Source: Andrena cerasifolii (Eukaryota > Arthropoda > Insecta > Hymenoptera > Andrenidae). From it: a stretch of 64,000 nt of DNA. Below the pieces are notes generated by a model. That model made no database searches and was not told the origin of the DNA. It saw only the letters and a program-made list of their open reading frames with translations. Positions 1 through 11,204 of this stretch are shown here, one piece after another. The first letter of the stretch is position 1; every line of letters starts with the position of its first letter. The DNA is taken from assembly GCF_050908995.1 (NCBI RefSeq), contig NC_135118.1, positions 7,564,001 to 7,628,000 of the forward strand. Direction: 5' to 3'. Both the position numbers and the translations under genes were made by a program.

Positions 1-497
1 GAGGGGGAGTTACAGAAGGCGAAGGCAAACAAGACGGTCGAGGGAAATCAGCTGCGCGTATGACCAAAGCGATCTTGAGGGTTAAATGGTCGGCTTAGAC
101 TCTGATCGGTATTAAGCTGTCAAGGGGTTGCTTTTTCGAATTCCTCGCGTCGGCGTTAATCCCATTTCAGAATGGAGCCGTCTTCAGCCCCCTGTCAGGA
201 CCGACGCCAGGACCCACGTCCTGACCCGCCGCAGGAACGTGTGTTTACGTCCAGTACCCCCGTGACTCCGTTAATCCTCCAGGAGGGATCGCGAAGGGGT
301 TGGAACGGTATTCAAACGTTTCACGTTTTAACGTGCCTTCCGTTGCTGGATGGACAATATGGTTCTCAGCGTCTTTGAACTGTTGAACTTTGTGGGATGT
401 CGGGATTCTATAGAGTATAGGGAATGAAAGTCATTGACAATGAGGGCCATATTATATTAGTCCATTTTGTTTCTGTTGCATCTTTTTGTTATTTAGT
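1..497. other. Non-coding stretch, nothing recognised
   Basis: I see no gene, RNA or repeat here. The only open frame (172-378, plus) is 68 codons, proline- and arginine-rich and without a recognisable domain. The sequence becomes AT-rich towards the element that starts at 506. Confidence 0.6.
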
Positions 498-1139
498 GTA
501 GGTACTAGGGTGGCTCTTATTTACTTCTTGGTAATTTTTCTTCAAGATTTTCTTCGGGTCACCCTCCAGAGTAGTTCTAAATAATTAAAAAAAATCCGTG
601 TAAAGTTTTACCTTGATCGGATAACGGGAAAGGATGCCCCTGGATCCTTAAACATTTAAATCATTATTTAAGAGCTCGCGAAGTCGATTTTGTATAATAT
701 CCTCCAAGTTATTGATTAAATAAAAAAATATGTCAAACAAAAGTTGTAGATACGGACAAGGAGCATCTTTTATGTTGTATTACTTTTTCTCGTGCGACAA
801 ACGGTTTTCGAAGAAAGTCCGAAAAACTAAAAAAAAAATTTTTTCTCAAATTTTGAAAGTTTAAATGCTTCTAGAACACTTTTTATTTATGAAAGCGAAC
901 AAAAAAAAATGGAATTTTTATTTTCGAGGACTATTTTTTAAACATTTAAGGGGATACATATACTGAAATATGCGAAAAAGATAACAAATTTAAATATTTA
1001 AGGATCCAGGGGCACCCTTTCCCGTTATCCGATCAAGCTAAAACTTTACACGGATTTTTTTTTAATTATTTGGAAGTATTCTGGAGGGTACCCCGAAGAA
1101 AATTCAAAAGTCGAAAATGAGAGTCACCCTACTAGGTAC
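498..1139. mobile_element. Inverted-repeat MITE with an imperfect 8-bp target duplication
   Basis: Two long inverted arms are visible: 506-660 on the left and about 989-1131 on the right. Both ends read TAGGGTGRCTCT going inward. The arms share a long stretch that includes CGGATAACGGGAAAGG and CCCCTGGATCCTTAAA. The left arm carries about 12 extra bases near its outer end. Flanking octamers are GTAGGTAC (498-505) and CTAGGTAC (1132-1139), matching at 7 of 8 positions, which suggests an 8-bp target duplication as in hAT-type elements. The interior (661-988) is AT-rich with homopolymer runs and no open frame, so this is non-autonomous. The superfamily is inferred only from the flank length; the inverted repeat itself is certain. 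Confidence 0.75.
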
Positions 1140-4100
1140 TGTAGGAAACTTGATAGTTCTGCAATGAATTAATCGGCGGATTATGAACATCACTTTGGAA
1201 GTCGATTGGCACAGAGTCTAAAGAGTAGATGGAAAGTGGACCAGGGGAATATTTTTAATCGAGATGAAAAATGTTCTGCAAGCCAGGTGTGTCGAAGGTC
1301 TCCTCGTCATATAAATATTTAAGGTCCCCCGAACGGGGAACGACGAGCGCGACATCTCGCGTGGCAATTAGATTTGAGCACGGTCCGCTTCGTGACTTTG
1401 TTAATTATTCAGTAAACGACGTCTGGTGCGCGTTCTAATAATACCCTCGGTTAGATGGAGAAGCGCCGATATTCCGCGGCTAGTGGCAGTGGTTCGAGGG
1501 AAGAGGAAAGGAGAAAGGGATGAAAAGACGAGAGGGGGAGGAAAATAAATCGACGACAGATCGCGTTACTAACTGCTCGACGGGAATCGAGACGAAGCTG
1601 CTCAAGCCGTTCGAGCACTACCCTTTCGACTTCCCAAGGGTGTACGGAAACACTCGATGAACGCTTGAGCACTTCGAGGGTGGTGTCGGGTCGAAGGTGC
1701 TCGAGGTACTAGGGTCAGAAAATTGCTGATCGGAGAGCAATATTCCTGCTTGCTCGAGAATATGTAGACATCTTTTGCCCGTGTACACGGCCAATCGATA
1801 AATTGCACTAATTAAACCGCCGCGTAATTTCTATACCTAAAGCGATACTCTCTCCTGCTGCTTCGTTGCCCTCGAGTCACTGTTTCCTTTTATCTGTGGA
1901 TCCAAACCGAGCGTATGTGACCACGAAGTCGCAAATACGCGTAATTTTAAGAATTAATTATCGGTAGGTACTTGTATGGTACCTACGAGCTATTCAATGT
2001 AAAAACGACACATTAACGGTGCCATGTTATGCGCACAATAGGATCCACTTCCCCAATTTCAGGTAAATACCAAAGAAACAATGTCCTTTCAACGACGAGG
2101 TAGAAATTCTTGAAATTCTCGAACATATTCATTCCGATCCAGGAACGATTTCCACGAAGCTCGACTAAGAACGGTCGCGTGCCGCAGCTCCCTGGAACTA
2201 CGGAAGCACATCTGCGTTCCTCATCGATCCGCATTAAAATACTACCATCGTTGGTCGGCTTCGGAGGAAAAGAAACGAGCCCACTAAATATTTTGATGAG
2301 CTTACCGGCTTAAGAGTTCCTTTTTTTTCTCTCTCTCCTTATATCGACGGGGGAGAACGTATTCCCGGGGAAAAAATGTCTTTTCGGAATCCTCTCTAAA
2401 TTGAATACACGATCCCTTTTAATAAAGTTACACGCGGCGCTGGGCGAGGGTGGCCGAAAAAATAATTCCGGCGCGGGGCGATTCGTTAGGCCAGGTATTT
2501 TTCACGTTATTTCCCGCGCACTTCAGACGGCCGGAATAGATGTACACGCGAGGAAAAAGTCCGCAGTTTACCCGCCATTTCCACGGAGCAACAATATTAT
2601 TCACCCCGTAACGGAAATTCGAGGTGAAAAACACCCTTAAATGCGAGGGGCGCCTCATTTTCTTCTATACGAGAGACTACGTGACATACATTAATCATGT
2701 TCTGTTCGGTCTTGGGCGAAAATTTGATTTTATTCACCCTCCCACGGTGCCTGTTATAATGGGGGGGAGGGTGGAGGTGGGCTGGCTGGCATCGGCTGGC
2801 TGCAACATTAATATTTCCCCTGTTTTTAATAAGTAGCATGCTCTTGCATTTCTTGACGTTGTTTACCCTTGTTGAAGAAGCTTAAAAATAAGGATGGATT
2901 TAGCTAAGTATATGGAAACGAACAATTTCCATGCAATGTAAAACTCGAATCCACGCCTGCCTACTTTCCCCACGCGGTTTAAAAATATCTACCGCCCACG
3001 CCCGCGGAATATTCAACCGCAAAGTCAACCATTAAAAAAAAGCAAATCTACCCGCAATCCCGGCTTCTTCATCAGTAACCCCTTCGGATCGATAACGTTG
3101 AAGTATTCAAAAGCAGATTACATCCCACGCAAAGTTAAAACTTGCCCGCTTTCACCCGGGGGGGAGAAACTTCACCGGCCAACTTCTGCATACCAGCGCG
3201 ACCATGGGAAAGGGTCGAAACATAGGACGCTCCCTCGGCAGGGACAAAAAAGAAATACATTAACCGTGGGACGTCTATAATCGTGTCACGTGTGGCAATT
3301 CGCAAATCAACTTCTCGTTAGCCGCGACGGGAATGCGCGGGCTGGAGGTTGAAGCGTAGAGACGGCGTTGACGATAAAAATGGACGAGGCGAAAGGTTTT
3401 CCATCGATCCGCGCGGACGGTGCGAGCGGAAGACGACGCGAGAACGAAGGGGTGGCGGGTGTACCGGTAATAAGGGCCGGTCGCACCCTAAGTGACCGGA
3501 ATGGCGCAATAATTCGTGGCTCTCGTGACGTTAAGAGGTCTGCCCTTTGCGCTCGTAGGCCCTGCGAGAAGGTGGCCGCTCGGCCTCCCATACGGTTTCG
3601 CAGGCATCGTCCTAAATATAGATCCCCTTACAACCTGACGTCCAATTATAGCTCTTTGATGCCTCGCGAGTGTTTCTATCGCGGCTCTCCTCTCTCTCCT
3701 TCCTCCGTCTTCAGCATCGAGCCTCCTCTTCGCTCCTTCACTTTCCGTTCATTCTGCCATTTCCCGCCGAACCTTCAAACTTCTCTCTCTCTCTCGGGCG
3801 ATAATTTTATCGCGGTTACCGGCCGCTCGCCGTCGGCAAATCGCGGGAGAGCTTAGTGAATCGGGACCAGCCTTTGAAAACGCGAAATTGTCGGTTCCAC
3901 TCCCACCAGCCAGTCGATGACTAACGATGTTTCGCAACACAGCCGCCGATCGCTGGCTTTATGCCTCCCGTTCAAAGGGCCCGCGATTTCTTTTCAGTCT
4001 CAAGGATAACGCGCCGGTTATATTCTCTTGCGAGCGCGAAAGAGGAGCTCGAGCTGCCGTAAATGGCCACTTTTCAGCGTCGTTTCTCAGCCAGCGAGTC

Positions 4101-6315
4101 GAGCTTTCCGAAGAAAACGGCAGCCTCCCCTTCCACTACCACCTCCATCCCCCCCCTCTTCTCTTCTTTCCGTTTAAGGGATCCTTTTTTGAGTTCGATA
4201 CACCACCGTCGCGGCAACAGTACAAGGCAAATATTTGCCGTCGTTTATCACCGTTCGAACTCCCGCCTTGAAAAGCTGTCGCTCACTGCGCTACGCGACG
4301 GCCAGACGACGCCCGCGCCCTGTTTCGCATGCACGATCATTTTTTTTTACCCCGCTCTTTTGTTCGAGAAACTATTTCGACGGATCGCGAGCGCTCGCAA
4401 TCAACGAGAGGCCATACGAGAGGCACGGTACGAATGATAATTACGACGATTGTGAGCGCTTTTTGATAAGCACGCGAGGCTGTACCTGAATATTTATATG
4501 CTACAGGGTGCTTCAAAACGATCAGTCAAAATTGTGGTCGAGTAGAGGAAAGAAGGATCGATGCGCGTGTGTATTTTCTCAAGTTTACGATAAATACTGT
4601 TCCTGTTCCTTACAAATAAATATCTAGAAAAAAAAACAAGATCTAACCAGAAATCCAAGACACCCTTAGTATACAAGGAGTGAACACGACCCCCTTCCCC
4701 GTTTCAATGCACAGAACTCGCCGCTTTCGACCATCCAGCTTGGATCAGCCTGTACACAAAGACACTCTCATTCTGACGCAGTGTTCACGGAAATTTTTTA
4801 AATATATCCCCGCGATAATTTCGCACCGACGCGACACACGTTGCCCGCCATTCTGCGCCGTCGAATCCATGCCCGACCGTAACCCGAAAACCGCGCGAGA
4901 CTTTCTAGCTGCGTCGACGGAGAAAGTTCCTTTCCCTGGGCCCCTCCTTCTTCCAGGGCTGTATTTTTTCCTTCATTTTTATTTCCCCCATTCCAGGCAC
5001 ACAATGAGCGGCACTCGCGCCGCACAGACGGGGGCTTAAAGAGCCCCGTCTGTGGGAATTAGCGTGCTCGGAAAACGGAGGGGGCTCAGGTGCGTTTACG
5101 TCGAACCAGCCTACGAGACTCCCCGTTCCTCCGTTCCTCCGCCACTGGCCGCCGCCCCGTTTCGAAGGGTAGATCGTGCCTCCCACCACCCTCCGTCGCC
5201 CAATCTATCCCACGTGGCGAGATTCGCATACGGGGTAGCGCGTTTTTAAACAACACCGCCGCGACCCCACGAGCGCCGTTAATCCTCCTCCATATACGAG
5301 ATTGAAAGGGTGGCGGACTCGCGAATGTTACGCGCCGGGTCCAAAACTGATTTCCCGTGAATTTTATGCGCGGACGGATGCCACCGAATAGCGTATCGGT
5401 GCGTGGCCGCGGGGATTTAATTCGTAATTCGTCGCTTCCGCTGATGCGTGGATCATTTCGGGAGCATTAAACAGCGATGTCGATGTTGCCAGGGCTGGCC
5501 TTCGTGCACTGTGCGCGAGGGTTCGTCGGTGTAGACTGTCGACCACTCCGCGTTAATATTCAACAGAGGAACTTGGCAGTGTTCGAGTAACGCTAGATAG
5601 ATACTATGATAATTGTTGGAATATGAAATTTTTAGGATGGAAGTCACTGGGAGGATCAGTGTACGCTGGGTATCGCTAGATCAATTAATTATCGCGCGTA
5701 ATTTTTGCTTATTAACGCGAATTGGAGGTAGCTATGAAACGGACGTAAAGGTAAGAGAGGGTCGGTAAACGTTGGCGTAAAAGCAGCGGGGAACACCCTC
5801 GTATGCGCTAGATCGAAGGTGTGTGCTCAATGCGTGAGTGCTACCTGCCTGCCAACACGCACCCGTCCGTTATAAGATCAATATAACGCGTGCACGCATA
5901 ACCTCACGTACCTGGCTTCACCCTCCTGACGGTATCCGCTTCATCTCCCTAGACTTTCCTATCTATCCACCAAAAAAATGCGCGAAAGGGGCGGCGCTCT
6001 TGCGTGCACATGTACTGGGTGTTCAGCGCGCATTCCTGCTTTCTCCCTTCTGCGACGCGGTCTGCTGAAAATAATTGATAGGTTCTTAGGTTCGTAGGAA
6101 TTCAAGTAGACAACGATGTGGGTGCGATATCAAGGAGCTGCTCACAATCAGTTAATATTAATCGGAAGCGTATGCGAATGGATAACAGGGAATTTAGTTA
6201 TGTCCGAATGGGGGAGGAAGGGTGTATTTATACACTAACCAGGGATTTAATTTTTCATTTAAATCCATTGGAATTCTGTGCCTGTTGTTAACAAGAAACT
6301 TTGATCTTCCTCTAG
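1140..6315. other. Gene-poor stretch without supported features
   Basis: The stretch is a GC-rich and AT-rich mosaic with many CpGs. Short simple sequence occurs at 2760-2805 (G-rich, GGCT-like) and 3780-3800 (CT-rich). Open frames such as 3368-3856 (162 codons) and 4680-5039 (119 codons) are Arg/Ser/Pro-rich and overlap frames on the other strand; none shows a known domain. A weak pair of ends (ACAGGGTGCTT near 4504 and ACACCCTTA near 4661) might bound a small old element, but the match is too short to call. Confidence 0.5.
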
Positions 6316-6404
6316 TGATTTCTGTTCTTAAAGAACTGAGCACACATGATGATGAACCAGCGTTTTGCCACCATCACCCTGAAATAAGTGACGAAGAATT
6401 CTAA
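6316..6404 (+). CDS. Candidate 3'-terminal coding exon, unknown protein
   Basis: This is a tentative call. A pyrimidine-rich tract with CTTCCTCTAG ends at 6315 and resembles a splice acceptor. The frame that follows codes for about 29 residues, ISVLKELSTHDDEPAF followed by CHHHPEISDEEF, and a TAA stop at 6402-6404. The acidic, His-rich tail is unlike the Arg/Pro-rich noise frames around it. The same frame stays open upstream to an ATG at 6222, so a 60-residue standalone product is also possible. The next 400 bases are AT-rich, as a 3' untranslated region would be. No upstream exon was identified and I do not recognise the protein. It may simply be chance. Confidence 0.2.
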
Positions 6405-9031
6405 GTAAAGTAGTACAGATACTACGTTATGAACCCAGTTTAAATTTGCCGCGTAACATGGCAGTAATGTAGACCACATAAAAGAGGAAGAGGGGGTGCA
6501 AAAATCGATATAGAGAAGTTGATTGATTGTAATTGTAGATCCTTGAATTAAGTGTTAATATACAAGGGAAAGATAGGGAAGAATAGGCATTAAATATCGT
6601 TTCTATATTTATAGTAAACTGTACATAATGCAGCCTCATAAGAAACTTCGATTATTGTTTACTAAATATATATCTCTGTTTATAGTGAAACTCAGGTTTG
6701 TTTATTCGCCCGTGAAGAAAAGTAACGCATTATATCTATACAAACACCATAATATTAGAGCGCGAGCAAATTCCTTTTACCTACACTACTAGGACTGCAA
6801 ATGTAACTCTCCAACTCCTCAACTATAGCTATCCCAGCTTCTTCAAGTGCCAGGGTGGATCCCAAAGCTCAAGTCCCTTCCTCAACAATGCCAGAAACGC
6901 GGCTACGTAATGGACACCCGGTGAACGCGTGTACGTGGCTGGCTCGCGTGCACAGACGATGGCCCGCATGCCGACACATATTACACCCCCGACGAACTCC
7001 CCCCCCCGGCTAAGCCGAGTTAATAATCCACTCATTATTTTATCAATACCCAGAATATCGGCCTACGACACGTATAAGGGTCGAAAGGTGTTCGCGACCA
7101 CCCCCCGACCGAGACCGCCAGCCGCTACCGCCACCACCCCCTTCTCGCGACTATTCCCCGGCCGGCTGGAGGGTGGAGTAGCGGGAGGGGCGAGTCGGAA
7201 CGAATTTATGGCCGAGGCGCATAACCCGCGCTTGATGGCGAGCTCGTTCCGAAATTGCCCGGCTACGTAACAACTGCGAGCATTAATATTTGATTGGCCG
7301 CACGGCCGATGGGCTCCGCGCGAAAAACGATTTTCCTCGAAATTCCGGCCGGCTCCCTTGAAACGTGCCTGTCATCTCGCAGTTTACACGACCTTCCCCT
7401 CTTCCTACCCTCCTTTCTCGCTTTTATTGCTCCTCATTCGGCAACCCCGCCCAATTCCGAGATATGCTAATCGATGACCGATGTCGGCTGATTTTATTAA
7501 GCCATTTCACGGGCCATCGAGCGCGAAATGTAAAATCGTCGACGGACGGGGGGTAAGGCGATGTATCGTTTATCCTTGACGTTGATGTTCGCGGAGATAC
7601 CGCGCCATTATCGTTCGCTTATCGGAGTACGCCGTTAATATGAAGTTGAGGCGGGACGGAATTATCGTTCATCGTGAATCTCGTAAACGTAGCTCACCGC
7701 GGTGACGCGTTTAATTGTAGGCCGTTGATGCAGGAGATGGGAAAAGGCTTTTAACCGCGCGAAAACTGCCAGAGCCGGTGTATTATTTAATCGGCGCATC
7801 GATTGAGATATCACCTGCACCGCGGCCGGGCACCGATAAGTGGCCGAAGAACCTTATCATCGAGCGTTACTTACCGATCCATTTAGGCCGCGTCGCGCTG
7901 CACCTCGATGCACCTGGGGGATCAAATATTCAGGGGACGGCTGCAGGTGTGCCCGTTGGTTAACTATCGACTGGAAGTTTCGCGGACTATTTGTTGCCTC
8001 GGTTTATCGCGCGCGGAGAACTTACTCGGGGAAAAAGGCCGGGCCGCGTCGGGAAAAGTTACGGAGATCTTGAATCTTACGGGCACACGGTTGTGTCTCA
8101 GCTGGAAAGAACCGAGCAGCAGCATTAACGACTCAAGTTTCTCTTTTACCGCGGGCAGGATCAAGATTTCCCGTTCGAGCAGATTTCTCGAAGTCCCATT
8201 AGCGGCCTGGCGATCTACGGCCGTACGTCACCGGGCGCAATAACAGTTACTTCTAAACGTTTCTGTAATTACGCCGAAGAAATGGCCGCGTGATCACGCG
8301 GCGTTAGGCACGCGAATAAGAAGCCCGCCCGGTTTAATAACGCCGAAACGATTGGCCGGCGCGGCGCGGCGGGAGCGTGCCGGCCGGGAAACTCGCGAAC
8401 GAGATCGAGAGATCGAGACCGGGGAAAAAATAGATCGTACAGGCCGTGTAATCGGTCGTCCGGTGAAAGTAATGAACGGGCATGGGTACGGGGGCAGAAT
8501 GAAAATTACAAAGTGACCAGGATCGATGGCGTGCATGATCCGGCCTCCCAGCTACGGTGTCTTTTACGGCCTAGATCACTTATCGACGTCCGCGTAATTA
8601 TAGTCGGTACGCATGGCCTGGCCGTGTCTTTGCCACTCCACCGTGAAACAGATCCAAAGAGTCGGACAGAACGTGCCGATGGAAGCGGAGCGGAATAAAA
8701 AGCGGAGGAGGGAAAAGATAGAGGCGGGCACACAACAATGCCCCCCGCGTCTCTCTCTATAAATATTCGCCATGTTGCGAACCATGAGGAATGTGTTTAC
8801 ACGCGCCCATACGTTCGCCACCGCATCCGTCTTCCTGACGTTCTCCAGATTTAAGCGTGCCGCGTATATTTTTCTTCCGCCGCCCCGGCAATTATACATA
8901 GTTAATCATAACGTCACGTCGCTTTGCTTTGAGGTATATTAAAACCGCGGGGGAAACATTCAAGGAATGCTCGTCTCGAGTTCGAGGAACTCGGAGAATA
9001 GAACTTCATTGCGGTGGTATCGCGATTTTTC
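6405..9031. other. Gene-poor stretch, AT-rich then GC-rich
   Basis: 6405-6810 is AT-rich and would serve as 3' untranslated sequence if the exon ending at 6404 is real. From about 6900 onward the sequence is GC-rich with C-runs (7001-7010). Frames at 6929-7270, 7908-8243 and 8576-8899 are low-complexity or overlap on both strands. No RNA gene or repeat was recognised. Confidence 0.5.
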
Positions 9032-9319
9032 TTAACCCTTAACTGGTATCTTGGGGTCGCTCATGACCCCGGGCACGCAAAGTTCGCTGCAAAATTTTTG
9101 GTTGTCTAAGCTTGTAAACTGTTTTTCTAATTAATTTTATAATAATAGTTTAACTTTCTAGGTTTCTATTATTTTATACATTACCTGAGAACAAAATGTT
9201 CATAGAGGTTGATCTAGGGTCGACTTTACAAATTTCTGTGTCCTTTTTTATTCGGGGTCTGCCACGACCCCAGTATACCAGCCACGTTTGCCAAAAACAG
9301 TATACCAGTTAAGGGTTAA
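9032..9319. mobile_element. piggyBac-like MITE, copy 1 (TTAA target site)
   Basis: The element is flanked by TTAA at 9032-9035 and 9316-9319. Its ends are inverted: CCCTTAACTGGTAT on the left and the complement ATACCAGTTAAGGG on the right. TTAA duplication plus ends starting CCC is the signature of the piggyBac superfamily. A second, near-identical copy lies at 41116-41403, also 288 bp; I count seven substitutions and no gaps between them. A hairpin GGGGTC...GACCCC lies just inside the left end of this copy, and another GGGGTC...GACCCC lies near the right end. There is no coding capacity, so it would be mobilised in trans. Confidence 0.9.
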
Positions 9320-10496
9320 GACCTGGAAGCATTCATTCCTAATGTCCCCTTTGCGCGTACATCCACGGCCGAAGAGAGATGCTTCGAAACTGAAACGATA
9401 CAGTCATCTCCCGGACGGGTCGGTCGCCTTCCTTAAAGCAGCTCGGTACGCAAGAAGTTCGAATGTTATGCGCCTCCGTTTAGAGCGAAAGAGTTCTTAT
9501 TCCGCGAGCACGTCGGGAAGCATCGTATCAAGTACAAAGTACCTATCTCGTTCCAGCGAGAGACCCGTAATTGCGAAGGGTGGGTTCGCGCAAAAAACTG
9601 CTGGACCGATCGATCAGAATACAATACAGGGAACGCCCGATACTTTCGGAATCTGTCTGGCTGGGCTCGTTATAATCGTTCCCCCGGTTTAGTAGCAAAA
9701 ACAGGACCAGGTCGGATTCGCTTTGACGGCGGACGGTGATCCTCTTTCGTCGGACAAGAAGCGCATGATCGAACGTCGACAAAGTGAATAACTGTCCGGA
9801 GGGGAGGTTTTATCTGGCCTGGCCCATCTCGGTGCTGGGCTACAGAACGGCCCTTACATAAGTACGGGGCGCGTGGGACGATTTTAAAGCTGTCGGGAGA
9901 TAAGTAAGTAGCAGGTAGCAGGTGTCACGTCGGCAACGATCGCAGGGTCCCGATACGAATTCGAAAGAGGCATCGACGTCGTTTAGCGGCAGGTACACAG
10001 AGGAGAGTTTTAGTAAGATTAGGCATAATCGATCGGGGTCGATACTGTGTCCCGAGCGGGGTGGAACGCCGACGTTCGACTCCCCTGCCGCTCTCTTACG
10101 GCGGACTATCTTCGCCGACGATCGGCTACAATTGCTTTTTCACAAAGGGGATCACCTTCGAAGACGTCCGGCCAGCTCCTTTGAATCTCTTACGGCTGCA
10201 GACGCCTTTGAATCGATGCCCCGTAGCTTTGACAGCACCGTCATCCCTAAATTGACTCACCAACACGCGCCTCCCGCCCCTTTCAACCGTGTGATTTCCG
10301 TGAAAAACGGATGCAAACTGGACACCGTTTGGCATTAACCCATTGCATACTAACACCTACTCAGGCTCCTGCTCCATTGCGGCGTACAAAGCGTCGTGTT
10401 ATAGTTGAGCATAGTTTTGATAGTGTCAAAGAGAAAAGGGAAACCCTTGTTTAAGGTGTTAAGGTATGGTGAACAATGGGGATGATATTAAAAAGT
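9320..10496. other. Gene-poor stretch
   Basis: Frames at 9288-9692 and 9922-10338 (134 and 138 codons) are Arg/Ser/Pro-rich and overlap minus-strand frames; no domain was recognised. A TTAACCCATTGC motif at 10335 resembles a piggyBac-type end, but no matching inverted partner was found nearby. Confidence 0.5.
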
Positions 10497-11204
10497 AAAG
10501 AGTGACCCAAAAAATAGCCTCTTTTTGGTCCCACGATTTTGGAACTGAATTTTATGCGCAACGATACCTTATCATGAGACATCAATCACACGAAATTTTC
10601 AAGTTGATGTGACAATTAGTTTCTGAGGTATGGGTTGTCAGAGAAGTGAAAATTCGTTAACGCGTCAGCCCATACGCTTCGATGTACGAACTTCTATGTC
10701 AGTCCGATAATTTAAACAATTATTTCCAGGGGTTTTGCTGACTGCTAACAACGAATTTGAACTTAGATTTTCAAAATTCACAAAAAAAATCATAATCGTG
10801 AAATATAAATGACTGTGAAATATAAATGGCCGATTCAACATGGTGGACGATATATTTAAAAAAAAAAAACCCACTACACGGACATTTATATTTCTTGATT
10901 TTTTTTTCATGAATTTTGAAAATCTAAGTTCAAATTCGTTGTCAGCAGTCAGCAAAACCCGTGGAAATAATTGTTTAAATTATCGGACTGACATAGAAGT
11001 TCGTACATCGAAGCGTATGTGTTGACGCGTTAACGAATTTTCACTTCTTTGACCTTCCATTTCTGAGAAACTAATTATCACCTCAACTCTAAAAGTTTGT
11101 TGCGATTGATGTCTCATCATAAGGTATCATTTGGCACAAAATTCAGTTGCCAAATCGTAGCACCAAAAAGAGGCTAACAAGGCCTCATTTTTGGGTCACT
11201 CTTT
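10497..11204. mobile_element. Long fold-back (inverted-repeat) element, 0.7 kb
   Basis: The two halves are inverted copies of each other over most of the length. Both outer ends read AAAGAGTGACCCAAAAA going inward. The inner parts of the arms (about 10650-10800 and 10890-11040) match almost base for base, including TCGATGTACGAACTTCTATG and its complement. The centre (about 10800-10890) is AT-rich, with near-direct ATATAAATG repeats. I could not find a convincing target duplication. There is no transposase; the 96- and 61-codon frames inside are palindrome shadows. It is best described as a non-autonomous fold-back or MITE of unknown superfamily. Confidence 0.8.

Noticed and set aside
4504..4663. 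Possible small element with AGGGTG-type ends
   Set aside because: Only about six to eight bases of inverted match, and no target duplication.
10335..10350. TTAACCCATTGC, possible piggyBac end
   Set aside because: No partner end found.
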